Shown piece after piece: positions 32,037-39,224 of a stretch of 64,000 nt of DNA; the first letter of the stretch is position 1, and the number at the start of each line of letters is the position of its first letter. The translations under genes were made by a program, and so were the position numbers. The stretch is from Phytohabitans maris (GTDB taxonomy: Bacteria; Actinomycetota; Actinomycetes; Mycobacteriales; Micromonosporaceae): positions 186,001 through 250,000 of the forward strand of contig NZ_JAVHUY010000001.1 of the NCBI RefSeq assembly GCF_031085175.1, given 5' to 3'. A model generated the notes under the pieces. That model saw nothing but the letters and a program-made list of their open reading frames with translations. It did no database searches and was not told the origin of the DNA.

Positions 32037-33227
32037 ATGTACAGGTCGGTACGACGGCGCAAGGGTCTCCTGTCCACGCGGCGCAACCGGGTCATCGCGA
32101 TCATCGGTACGCTCGCCGTCTTCGGCGGCGGCATCACGGTGACGCAGGTGTCCTCGGCGCACACCAACCGGCGCCCCACCGCCAACCGCCCGCCGGCCTG
32201 CGCGCCGGCGCCGGGCGGCACGGCACCGGCCGGTCAGGGCGTCACCACCACCCGGCAGAACGGCCGCACGGTCCGTAACTACTGGGGTGACGGCCAGGAC
32301 TGCGGCACCCAGGCGGCCGCCCAGACGGTCTCCTGCCCCGACGTCGAGCAGCGGCTCCCGGAGATCCCGGCGCGGGCCCGCGACGAGGTGGCCCGCAACC
32401 TCGACCTGCTCCAGCAGCAGATCGCCGAGGCCAACCGGCGGCTCGCCACGAGCCAGGGCCAGGGCGGCGCGAACTTCGTGCAGAACGTCATCCTCGGCCC
32501 GCTCGCCGACAAGCGCCGCGCCACGCTCGACCGCATCACCATCGCGATCGACCGGGCCGGCCCGCGCCCGCAGGGCCTGCGCGAGCTCGCCACGTGCACG
32601 GTGACCAGCACTGGCGGCGGCAACAGCACCGGCGCGCCCAACCAGCCGGCCACCGGCGCACCGACCACCGCACCGCCGCCGCTGGACTTCGGTCCGGACG
32701 AGTGCTCCGAGGGCAACGGCCTGGACATCCACGACGGCTTCCAGAACGGCAACCGCTGCGTCGACACCGAGATGGGCGAGGTAGCCAACGCCGACCAGAA
32801 CCCGACGCTGCTCATCGTCAGCGCGCCGCAGTCGGTACGGGTCAACCAGCCGTTCACGATCCGGGTCAGCACCCGCAACCTGATCCGCGACCGCTTCCTC
32901 CCGGCCGGCCAGGGCGGCTACTACGTGGACATGTCCATCCTCAACGACCAGAACCTGGTCCGCGGACACTTCCACAGCGCCTGCCGCCAGCTCGACAGCA
33001 CGCGCGTCGCACCCGACCCCGCGCCAGTGCCGGCATTCTTCGTGGCCACCGAGGACAACGGCGGCGGCGCCGCGCCGGACGTCATCGAGATCCGAGTGCC
33101 GGGTTTGGCCAACCGGGGCATCTTCCAGTGCGCCTCCTGGGCCGGCGACGCCTCACACCGCATCCCGATGATGCAGCGCGCCAACCAGATCCCCGCCTTC
33201 GACGCGGTCCGAGTCATCGTCCGATAG
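32037..33227 (+). CDS. Secreted conserved protein with coiled region
   Basis: A 396-aa protein. A basic N-terminus and signal or anchor helix (about 18-38, VIAIIGTLAVFGGGITVTQVS) precede a Pro/Thr-rich spacer. Residues about 70-190 contain an amphipathic helix pair (VARNLDLLQQQIAEANRRLAT), and a Thr/Pro linker lies near 205-222. The C-terminal domain (about 225-396) is beta-rich with four to six cysteines (DECSEGNGLDIHDG, then GNRCVDTEMGEV). Proteins of this layout are common in Micromonosporaceae, in my memory, without a known function. GAGGAAAAGG precedes ATG 32037. It is followed by a strong terminator at 33240. Confidence 0.7.
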   Translation: MYRSVRRRKGLLSTRRNRVIAIIGTLAVFGGGITVTQVSSAHTNRRPTANRPPACAPAPGGTAPAGQGVTTTRQNGRTVRNYWGDGQDCGTQAAAQTVSCPDVEQRLPEIPARARDEVARNLDLLQQQIAEANRRLATSQGQGGANFVQNVILGPLADKRRATLDRITIAIDRAGPRPQGLRELATCTVTSTGGGNSTGAPNQPATGAPTTAPPPLDFGPDECSEGNGLDIHDGFQNGNRCVDTEMGEVANADQNPTLLIVSAPQSVRVNQPFTIRVSTRNLIRDRFLPAGQGGYYVDMSILNDQNLVRGHFHSACRQLDSTRVAPDPAPVPAFFVATEDNGGGAAPDVIEIRVPGLANRGIFQCASWAGDASHRIPMMQRANQIPAFDAVRVIVR

Positions 33228-33239
33228 CGACAGTCAGCA

Positions 33240-33276
33240 GCGCCCACCGGCACACCTCCCTGTGCCCGGTGGGCGC
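33240..33276 (+). terminator. Strong hairpin terminator of the secreted-protein gene
   Basis: GCGCCCACCGG (33240-33250) pairs with CCGGTGGGCGC (33266-33276), and CACA/TGTG (33251-33254 and 33261-33264) extends the stem with one bulged C. Confidence 0.85.
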
Positions 33277-33412
33277 TGCCTTCCCGGAATCAGCCGCCCG
33301 ACCGTCGGCGTCGCACCCGCGAGGCGGCAACCAACCCTGGCCTGACAGGGACTGACATTGATCGCCCTCGCTGGACGACACTCCGGAGCATGACCTATCG
33401 AAACCGCCCGCG

Positions 33413-33604
33413 GTGCGCAAGCCGCCGGCGGCGCCGAAGACCACCAAGCCGCCGGCGCCACCGCCCGAGGACGAGCCCGACGACGTGTACTACGCCAGCT
33501 GCGCGGAGGCGAAGCGCGACGGAGCCGCACCCCTGTACCGGGGTGACCCTGGCTACCGCAGCGGACTCGACCGCGACGGCGACGGTGTGGCCTGCGAATC
33601 CTGA
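33413..33604 (+). CDS. Excalibur calcium-binding domain fragment
   Basis: A 63-aa frame from GTG. It has a Pro/Lys-rich start and an Excalibur domain at the end: YYASCAEAKRDGAAPLYRGD, then GLDRDGDGVACE, with the Asp-rich calcium loop and both cysteines. Excalibur domains normally sit at the C-terminus of secreted proteins. Here no signal peptide or start with a ribosome site is visible, and a stop codon lies at 33359 in the same frame. It may be a 5'-truncated remnant. Confidence 0.6.
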   Translation: MRKPPAAPKTTKPPAPPPEDEPDDVYYASCAEAKRDGAAPLYRGDPGYRSGLDRDGDGVACES

Positions 33605-33667
33605 TGGCGCGGCGCGCTCCCGAGAGCGGCAGCCTCGGTGCGGCGCCGCGCGTTTAGGGTGGGACGT

Positions 33668-34000
33668 GTGCTGATCTACAAGATCCTGCTGCCCGCCGAG
33701 TGGGCTGAGTGGGAGGCGGCCGGGCGGTTCGAGGGTTCGCCGTTCGACCATGAGTCCGGGTTCATCCACTGTTCCTCGCGCGCCCAGGTGGGCGCCACCG
33801 CCCTGGGGGTGTTTCCGGACGAGCCCACGCTCGTAATCGCCGCCATCGACGGGGACGCGCTGGGGGAGAGCGTCCGCTGGGAGGAGTCCTCCGACGGTGG
33901 CGTGTTCCCGCACGTGTACGCGCCGGTGCCGCGGGACGCCGTCACCGCCGTCTACCAGGTCGCCGGCGCGGCCGAGGTCGACAAGGCGCTGCCCGCCTAA
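33668..34000 (+). CDS. DUF952 family protein
   Basis: A 110-aa protein. The DUF952 pattern is clear: IYKILLPAEWAEW, then ESGFIHCSSRAQV, LVIAAIDGDAL, and FPHVYAPVPRDAV at the end. The fold is related to glutathione S-transferase-like or ADP-ribosyl-binding enzymes, but no activity is known to me. GTG 33668 was chosen to match the family start. It is 9 bp before the serine hydrolase gene. Confidence 0.85.
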   Translation: MLIYKILLPAEWAEWEAAGRFEGSPFDHESGFIHCSSRAQVGATALGVFPDEPTLVIAAIDGDALGESVRWEESSDGGVFPHVYAPVPRDAVTAVYQVAGAAEVDKALPA

Positions 34001-34009
34001 GCTGTCGAT

Positions 34010-34990
34010 GTGTCGATACGTGAGCGGCTGGACGAGGTGATCGGGGCCGGTCAGGCCGGCGGGCTGCACTCGGTCATCGTGATCCACAGTGGACATACTG
34101 TGCTGGAGCACTACGGCAGCGGCGAGGACTTCACCTGGGGTACCCCGCTCGGCACCGTCGACTTCGGCCCGCACACCCCGCACGACGTGCGGTCGGTGAC
34201 CAAGAGCGCGGTGGCCCTGCTGTACGGGATCGCGCTCGGTGACGGCCTCGTGCCCGAGCCGGCCGCGCCGCTGCTGGCCGGCTTCCCGGAGTACCCCGAC
34301 CTGGGCGCCGATCCCGCCCGGGCTCAGCTCACCGTCGAGCACGCGCTGACCATGTCGCTCGGGCTGGAGTGGAGGGAGGAGATCCCGTACGACAGCCCGG
34401 CCAACGCGGAGATCGCCATGGAGCTGGCCCCGGACCGCTACCGGTTCGTGCTGGAGCGGCCGGTCGTCGAGGCGCCCGGCGTGCGGTACTCGTACAGCGG
34501 TGGCGCCACCGCCCTGCTCGGCGGGCTGATCGCGGGGGGCACCGGCCGGCCGCTCGCGGACTACGCCCGCGAGGTGCTCTTCACACCGCTGGGCATCGGC
34601 TCGTTCGAGTGGATGGCCGGCTCGGACGGCGTGGCCTCGGCCGCGTCCGGGCTGCGCCTGGCCACCCCGGACCTGGCCCGCATCGGCGAGCTCGTGCTGG
34701 CCGGCGGGGCGTGGGACGGCCGCCAGGTGGTGCCCGCCGGCTGGCTCGCCGAGATGCTCCGGCCGCGGCTGCCGACCGAGTGGGGCGGCAGGTACGGCTA
34801 CCACTGGTACAGCGGTGAGATGGGCGGCCACCGCTGGGTCGGCGCGATGGGCAACGGCGGGCAGCGCCTGACGATCCTGCCCGACCTGGGCGTGGTCGTG
34901 GCCATCGCGGCCGGCAACTACGACGATCCCGAGCAGTGGCGCACGCCGAACGCGGTCCTGGAGCGGGTCGTGCTCCCGAGCCTCGCCTGA
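34010..34990 (+). CDS. Serine hydrolase, beta-lactamase/esterase class C type
   Basis: A 326-aa protein. The S-x-x-K motif is S62-V-T-K65 (DVRSVTKSAVALL). The second motif is around Y162 (VRYSYSGGATALLGG), and a GNGGQ stretch (about 281-285) stands in for the third, HxG-like motif. No signal peptide is visible, so the enzyme is cytoplasmic. The substrate is unknown. GTG 34010 follows the DUF952 gene closely, and both are probably cotranscribed. Confidence 0.8.
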   Translation: MSIRERLDEVIGAGQAGGLHSVIVIHSGHTVLEHYGSGEDFTWGTPLGTVDFGPHTPHDVRSVTKSAVALLYGIALGDGLVPEPAAPLLAGFPEYPDLGADPARAQLTVEHALTMSLGLEWREEIPYDSPANAEIAMELAPDRYRFVLERPVVEAPGVRYSYSGGATALLGGLIAGGTGRPLADYAREVLFTPLGIGSFEWMAGSDGVASAASGLRLATPDLARIGELVLAGGAWDGRQVVPAGWLAEMLRPRLPTEWGGRYGYHWYSGEMGGHRWVGAMGNGGQRLTILPDLGVVVAIAAGNYDDPEQWRTPNAVLERVVLPSLA

Positions 34991-35186
34991 TGCTGGCCCG
35001 CGCCCTGCCTCGCCGCGCTCACGGCACTGGCTCTCGCGGCGTGCGCCGCGGAGCAGACCCCGGCGCCGCCACCGCCGTCCACCCCGGCGGCCACGAGCGC
35101 CACACCCGAGCACGAGCCCGACTTCGAACGGCTCGAGCCGCGCTGGTCGCGGCCCTTGCCATCGAGGGGCCGCGCCCCCGGTAGAC
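34991..35186 (+). pseudogene. Lipoprotein-gene remnant without a start codon
   Basis: Directly after the stop of the serine hydrolase, the same frame reads CLAALTALALAAC followed by a Pro/Ala/Thr-rich stretch, a typical lipoprotein signal with lipobox. There is no ATG, GTG or TTG in frame after the stop, and the frame runs on into low-complexity sequence. It looks like a decayed lipoprotein gene. The assignment is uncertain, since GC-rich DNA easily mimics Ala/Pro-rich protein. Confidence 0.35.
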
Positions 35187-35253
35187 GGCTTGCGGCCGGA
35201 CGCGGTCGGCAGCCGCTTCGCGAACCGAAACGAGCGCTCGGTACCCTTCGCCC

Positions 35254-35343
35254 GTGACCGCACGGGTGAGCCGGCTGGTGCTGGTCCGGCAGGCGATGCC
35301 GGAGCGGCGGCCGGCCGCGCGCCGGACGGGCCCGGCGGCATGA
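35254..35343 (+). pseudogene. Histidine-phosphatase N-terminal remnant coupled to the kinase gene
   Basis: From GTG 35254 the frame reads RLVLVRQAMPE, which is the N-terminal motif of histidine phosphatases (LVLVRHAMPE) with the catalytic His changed to Gln. The frame stops after 29 residues, with TGA overlapping ATG 35340 (ATGA). It may now serve only as a leader that couples translation to the APH-type gene. Confidence 0.45.
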
Positions 35344-36218
35344 GCGGGGTCGGGCCGCGGTTGGTCAGCCGGCTGATCGCCAAGCAGTTTCCACAGTGGG
35401 CTGACCTGCCCGTCCGCGAGGTCCGCACGGCCGGCACCGACAACCTCATCTACCGGCTCGGCGACGAGCTTGTGGTCCGCCTGCCCGCCCTGCCCAGGGC
35501 GGCGCCGATGGTGGGCCGGGAGTGGGAGTGGCTGCCCCGGCTGGCGCCCCGCCTCCCGCTGGACGTGCCGGTGCCGCTCGGCGCCGGCGTGCCGGACGCC
35601 GACTTCCCGTACCCGTGGTCGGTGTACCGGTGGCTCGACGGTGAGACGCTCGCCGCCCGGCCCGAGGTCGACCTGCGCGACGCGGCCGTACGGCTGGGGC
35701 GGTTCGTGGCGGCGTTGCAGCGGATCGACACCGCCGGGGCGCCGCGCTCGCCCCGGGCCCTACCGGTCGGTCCCGGCGACGCCGACGTCCACGAGTCGAT
35801 CGGACGCCTGGCCGCCGTGGGCCTGGTCGACGCCGAGCGGGCGACCGCGGTGTGGGAGGACGCCCTCGCCGCGCCGCCGTGGCACCGGCCGCCGGTCTGG
35901 CTGCACGGCGACCTGCTGCCGGCCAACCTCGTCGCGCGCGGCGGCCGCCTCGCCGCGGTCATCGACTTCGGCCTGGCCGGCACCGGCGACCCGGCCACCG
36001 ACCTGCTGCCCGCCTGGGCGTTGCTGACCGCCCGGACCCGCGACGTCTTCCGCGCGGTGGTGGGCGTGGACGAGGCGACCTGGCGGCGGGGGCGCGGCTG
36101 GGCGCTACGGGCCGGGCTCGGCGCGGTGCGCGTCTACCGGTACACGAACCCGGCCCTGGCCGCCGCCGGACGCCACTCTCTGGCGGAGGTCCTCGCTGAC
36201 TTCCGGGTCAGCACCTGA
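35340..36218 (+). CDS. Aminoglycoside-phosphotransferase-family kinase (APH)
   Basis: A 292-aa protein. The N-lobe has GTDNLIYRLGDELVVRLP. The catalytic loop is WLHGDLLPANLV (Asp and Asn of H-G-D-x-x-x-x-N) and the metal motif is VIDFGLAGTGDPATDLLPAWALL. The family phosphorylates aminoglycosides or other small molecules; in actinomycetes many members have unknown substrates. ATG 35340 overlaps the stop of the short frame upstream. Confidence 0.8.
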   Translation: MSGVGPRLVSRLIAKQFPQWADLPVREVRTAGTDNLIYRLGDELVVRLPALPRAAPMVGREWEWLPRLAPRLPLDVPVPLGAGVPDADFPYPWSVYRWLDGETLAARPEVDLRDAAVRLGRFVAALQRIDTAGAPRSPRALPVGPGDADVHESIGRLAAVGLVDAERATAVWEDALAAPPWHRPPVWLHGDLLPANLVARGGRLAAVIDFGLAGTGDPATDLLPAWALLTARTRDVFRAVVGVDEATWRRGRGWALRAGLGAVRVYRYTNPALAAAGRHSLAEVLADFRVST

Positions 36219-36275
36219 CGCCAGGCCATCAGGCCTTCACGCCGATCACCAGGCCCGACGCCCAGGCCAGGGAAA

Positions 36276-37211
36276 TCAAGGGCTTCGCGGCAACGGTGCT
36301 TTGGCGCGGTGGCCGGGTTCCTCGCGTTCGATGCGCAGCTCCCGTTCGAGCTCGGCGACGAGCGTTCTCAGGTCGTCCAGCCGCTGACTGATGGCGATGC
36401 GGTCGATCTCGTCGGGCACCCCGTCGCCGTCCTCGTCGGCCGCCATCCGCTCGGTCATCTCCAGCCGGCGGGCCTCCTCCATCGAGTTGACGATGACCGC
36501 GATGAGGATGTTGAGCAGCAGGTTGGCGGTGATGAGCACGTAGCTGACGTAGTACACGAGGGTCCAGGGCGACAGCGCCATGCCCTGCTCGATGAGGTCG
36601 GGCAGGTTTTCCAGCGACAGCAGCACGAAGAGGGTGAGCACGGCCCGCCCGATCGTGCCGTACTCGTCGGGGGCGTGTTCGGCGAAGATGAGCCAGCCGG
36701 CCATGCCGTACACGTAGAGGGTCACCATCGCCAGCGCCAGGAAGCCGCCCACGCCGGGCAGGCTGCGCAGCAGCGCCGCCACGATCGTGCGCAGGCCGGG
36801 GGAGAAGCGCACCAACCGCACCACCCGGGCGATGCGGATGACTCGCAGGGCGGGCGAGTCGCCGTGCAGGCCGGGGATGAAGGCGGCGGCGATGACCACG
36901 AAGTCGAAGACGTTCCAGCCGTGGCGGAAGAAGTCCTGCGGGCGGCGGCCGTGCGCGAGGATCCGGATGACTATCTCGGTGACGAAGAAGGCCCGGAAGA
37001 ACCACTCGAGCAGGTGCAGCGGCGGGCCGACGATCCCGAGGTGCGGGTATGTCTCCAGGCCCAGTACGGCCGCGTTCGCGCCGATGAGCACGACGATGAC
37101 CACCTCGAACGCGCGCGACCGGACGATCCGGCCGCAACGGTCAGCCAGGCGCGATGGCGGCACAGCGGACTCCTCCCCAGACTGTCGCGTGCGGTTCGTT
37201 CTTGCCAGCAT
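36276..37211 (-). CDS. Single-domain voltage-gated ion channel
   Basis: A 311-aa protein with the six-helix layout of a bacterial voltage-gated channel. S4 (about 121-141) has Arg at every third place (R123, R126, R129, R132, R135). The pore region LTLFVLLSLENLPDLI (about 192-206) resembles the TLESW filter of bacterial sodium channels, here with SLENL. A C-terminal cytoplasmic segment has an Asp-rich DEDGDGVPDE, EF-hand-like, then a coiled coil (DDLRTLVAELERELRIERE). ATG 37211 was chosen, dropping a Ser/Pro-rich extension. A small repeat TTGCCA-N5-TGGCAA overlaps the start. Confidence 0.85.
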   Translation of the reverse strand: MLARTNRTRQSGEESAVPPSRLADRCGRIVRSRAFEVVIVVLIGANAAVLGLETYPHLGIVGPPLHLLEWFFRAFFVTEIVIRILAHGRRPQDFFRHGWNVFDFVVIAAAFIPGLHGDSPALRVIRIARVVRLVRFSPGLRTIVAALLRSLPGVGGFLALAMVTLYVYGMAGWLIFAEHAPDEYGTIGRAVLTLFVLLSLENLPDLIEQGMALSPWTLVYYVSYVLITANLLLNILIAVIVNSMEEARRLEMTERMAADEDGDGVPDEIDRIAISQRLDDLRTLVAELERELRIEREEPGHRAKAPLPRSP

Positions 37212-37236
37212 GTGGCAACAAGGTATGGTTGCCGGC

Positions 37237-37746
37237 ATGGAACCTGGCGGTGACGAGCCGCCGGGCTCCGCTGCGATGATCCCGGGCGTCCGGGCACTCG
37301 TCGAGTCCGTGCTGCTGAGCGCACGGGGCGGACGGCTCTGCTTCCGCACCGTGTCCCGGCCGCTCGGGCCCGGCGAGCACCCGGACGCCTGCGCGCGGAG
37401 CCTGGCCGGCCACGGTGTGGGGCTGCTGCACTCGACCTCGTGGCGGCACACCGCCGGCGGCATCGTGCTCACCTACGTGGCGCTGCCCGACCCGGATCCG
37501 GCCGCGCCGGCCGAGCCCGTGCTCGACCTGCCGGACGCGCGCGGCCCCGACCCGCTGACCCCGAGCCCGCCGGTGGTGCGCCCGGTCGACGTGGCCGCGC
37601 ACGCCTGCCGGCACCTGGCGTTCCTGCGCCACACCGACCCGCAGGTGGCCGGCGCCGCGCCTGGCGCGCGCGAGCTGTGGGACCTCGTCGACGTCTTCAC
37701 CCCCGCCGTCGCCGGCCTGCTCCCGGCGGTGACCGGAGCGCGGTAG
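37237..37746 (+). CDS. Hypothetical protein
   Basis: A 169-aa protein starting 26 bp from the divergent channel gene. It has a Pro/Asp-rich middle (about 82-112) between two better-structured parts (GVRALVESVLLSARGGRLCF, and ARELWDLVDVFTPAVAGLL). No known domain was recognised. A second in-frame ATG lies at 37225 with poor spacing. Confidence 0.6.
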   Translation: MEPGGDEPPGSAAMIPGVRALVESVLLSARGGRLCFRTVSRPLGPGEHPDACARSLAGHGVGLLHSTSWRHTAGGIVLTYVALPDPDPAAPAEPVLDLPDARGPDPLTPSPPVVRPVDVAAHACRHLAFLRHTDPQVAGAAPGARELWDLVDVFTPAVAGLLPAVTGAR

Positions 37747-38097
37747 GCGCCTTTCCCTTCAATAGATTCGGGCTACCGCGACGTCCGTCGTGGTCCAGAC
37801 CGTCGCTCCCGCGGCCTCACCCTCCGCGGTTGGTCGCGGTCACACCACTCTCACCTCCGGTGAGAGCCGGACCGTCAGGGCATGACGACGCCGCGGGCGG
37901 CCTTCGAGATGCGTGCGCGGAGTCGCAAGTGGACGGGGCGTAGCGGCCTCGGTGCCCGCTCCGGTCCGGTGACAGCGCGGGGAAACCCGCGGACCTGGCA
38001 GCGGAGGCCGGGGATTTCGGCGAGCGCAAGCGAGCCGCCGGCCGGAGCGGTGCCCGCGGGAGCAAACGGTCCGCAGCCGGCGCGGACCGGGGTAAAT
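37747..38097. other. 351-bp gap without a supported gene
   Basis: The only notable item is a perfect hairpin at 37848-37866: CTCTCACC pairs with GGTGAGAG around TCC. It could be a terminator for the gene ending at 37746 or a small operator. Other frames here are compositional. Confidence 0.4.
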
Positions 38098-38775
38098 CTA
38101 TTTGTGTCGCTTCAGCACGGTGATGGTCACATCGCGGCGGAGGCTGAAGCCGATCGACTTGTAGAGGCGCAGGGCCGTGGTGTTGTCGGCGGCCGCGTGC
38201 ATGAACGGGGTCTCGCCGCGCGCCCTGATGCCGGCGGCGACCGCCCGCACGATGCGGGTGGCGAGGCCCTGGCCGCGGTGGGTCGGGTCGGTGCAGACCG
38301 CGCTGATCTCGGTCCAGCCGGGCGGGTGGAAGCGCTCGCCGCCCATCGCGACGAGCCGCCCTTCCCGCCGGATCCCCAGGTATGCGCCGAGCTCGACGGT
38401 GCGCCGCCGGAACGGGCCGGGCTCGGTGCGGGAGACGAGGTCGAGCATCTCGTCGACGTCGGCCGGCCCCAGCGGCACCGCCTCGGGATCCGGCGCGGCG
38501 CGCAGTGCCGTGTCGACCAGTTGTACGCCGGCGAACACCTCCAGCACCGCCCAGTCCGGCGATGGGGTCACGGCGCCGCCGACCGTGGCGACGACCCCGC
38601 CCGGGCCGGTGATGGCGGCGAGGTCGGCCCACGCCCGCCCGCCGGCGTCGGGGCGTAGGGCGGCGAACGGCGCCACGTCCGAGGGGTACCGGGCGGCGTC
38701 GCCGGCGCGGCGGCCGAGGTGCTCGTGCGCGCCGGTCAGGGCGGCCCACACGGGGTGGTCCAGCACGTCTGTCAC
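38098..38775 (-). CDS. GNAT family N-acetyltransferase
   Basis: A 225-aa protein. The C-terminal half has the acetyl-CoA site THRGQGLATRIVRAVAAG and the strand/loop ISAVCTDP, then FMHAAADNTTALRLYKSIGF. The N-terminal half (DEMLDLVSRTEPGPF) fits an FR47-like acetyltransferase. The substrate is unknown. GTG 38775 is preferred, since it leaves room for divergent promoters; ATG 38820 would add 15 residues. Confidence 0.85.
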   Translation of the reverse strand: MTDVLDHPVWAALTGAHEHLGRRAGDAARYPSDVAPFAALRPDAGGRAWADLAAITGPGGVVATVGGAVTPSPDWAVLEVFAGVQLVDTALRAAPDPEAVPLGPADVDEMLDLVSRTEPGPFRRRTVELGAYLGIRREGRLVAMGGERFHPPGWTEISAVCTDPTHRGQGLATRIVRAVAAGIRARGETPFMHAAADNTTALRLYKSIGFSLRRDVTITVLKRHK

Positions 38776-38825
38776 GGACAGATCATCGCGCGCCGGCCGG
38801 TGGAGGGCGCTATGGGACAATTGCT

Positions 38826-39224
38826 ATGCGGTGCGGGTCACGCCGGCCGGCGGCCCAGATCTGGAACAGCAGCGTGACCAACGTCCGCCTGCAGGCCGGC
38901 TCCCCGGCGACCGTCACCATCTACGTCGACAGTGGATGGCCGCGGGCGTACGTGACCGGGCTCGGCTCCGGCCGCATCTACATGGGCTGGCAGGCGGTCG
39001 ACCAGGGCTACAACCGCACCCGTATCGCCACCCACGAGTGGGGACACATCCTCGGCCTGCCGGACAACCGTACCGGCCGCTGCTCGGACCTCATGTCGGG
39101 CAGCAGCGCGCCGGTCTCCTGCGCCAACGCCACGCCCAGTGCGGCCGAGGCATCCCGGGTCAACTCGCTCTTCGCCGGCAGCGCCGTGCCGGTACCGGCG
39201 AAGGCCTACGTCTGGGGCAGCTGA
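38826..39224 (+). pseudogene. N-terminally truncated snapalysin (M7 metalloprotease)
   Basis: A 132-aa frame that matches the C-terminal two thirds of snapalysin: AQIWNSSVTNVRLQAG, then VTIYVDSGWPRAYV, and the zinc motif THEWGHILGLPD (HExxHxxGxxD), followed by CSDLMSGSSAPVSC. The usual signal peptide, propeptide and first part of the enzyme are missing, so it would not be secreted. Its end overlaps the convergent GGDEF-EAL gene by 19 bp. Confidence 0.7.

Noticed and set aside
33395-35449. A 684-codon minus-strand frame over the DUF952 and serine hydrolase region
   Set aside because: Low-complexity Arg/Gly/Ala protein opposite clear genes; GC-rich shadow.
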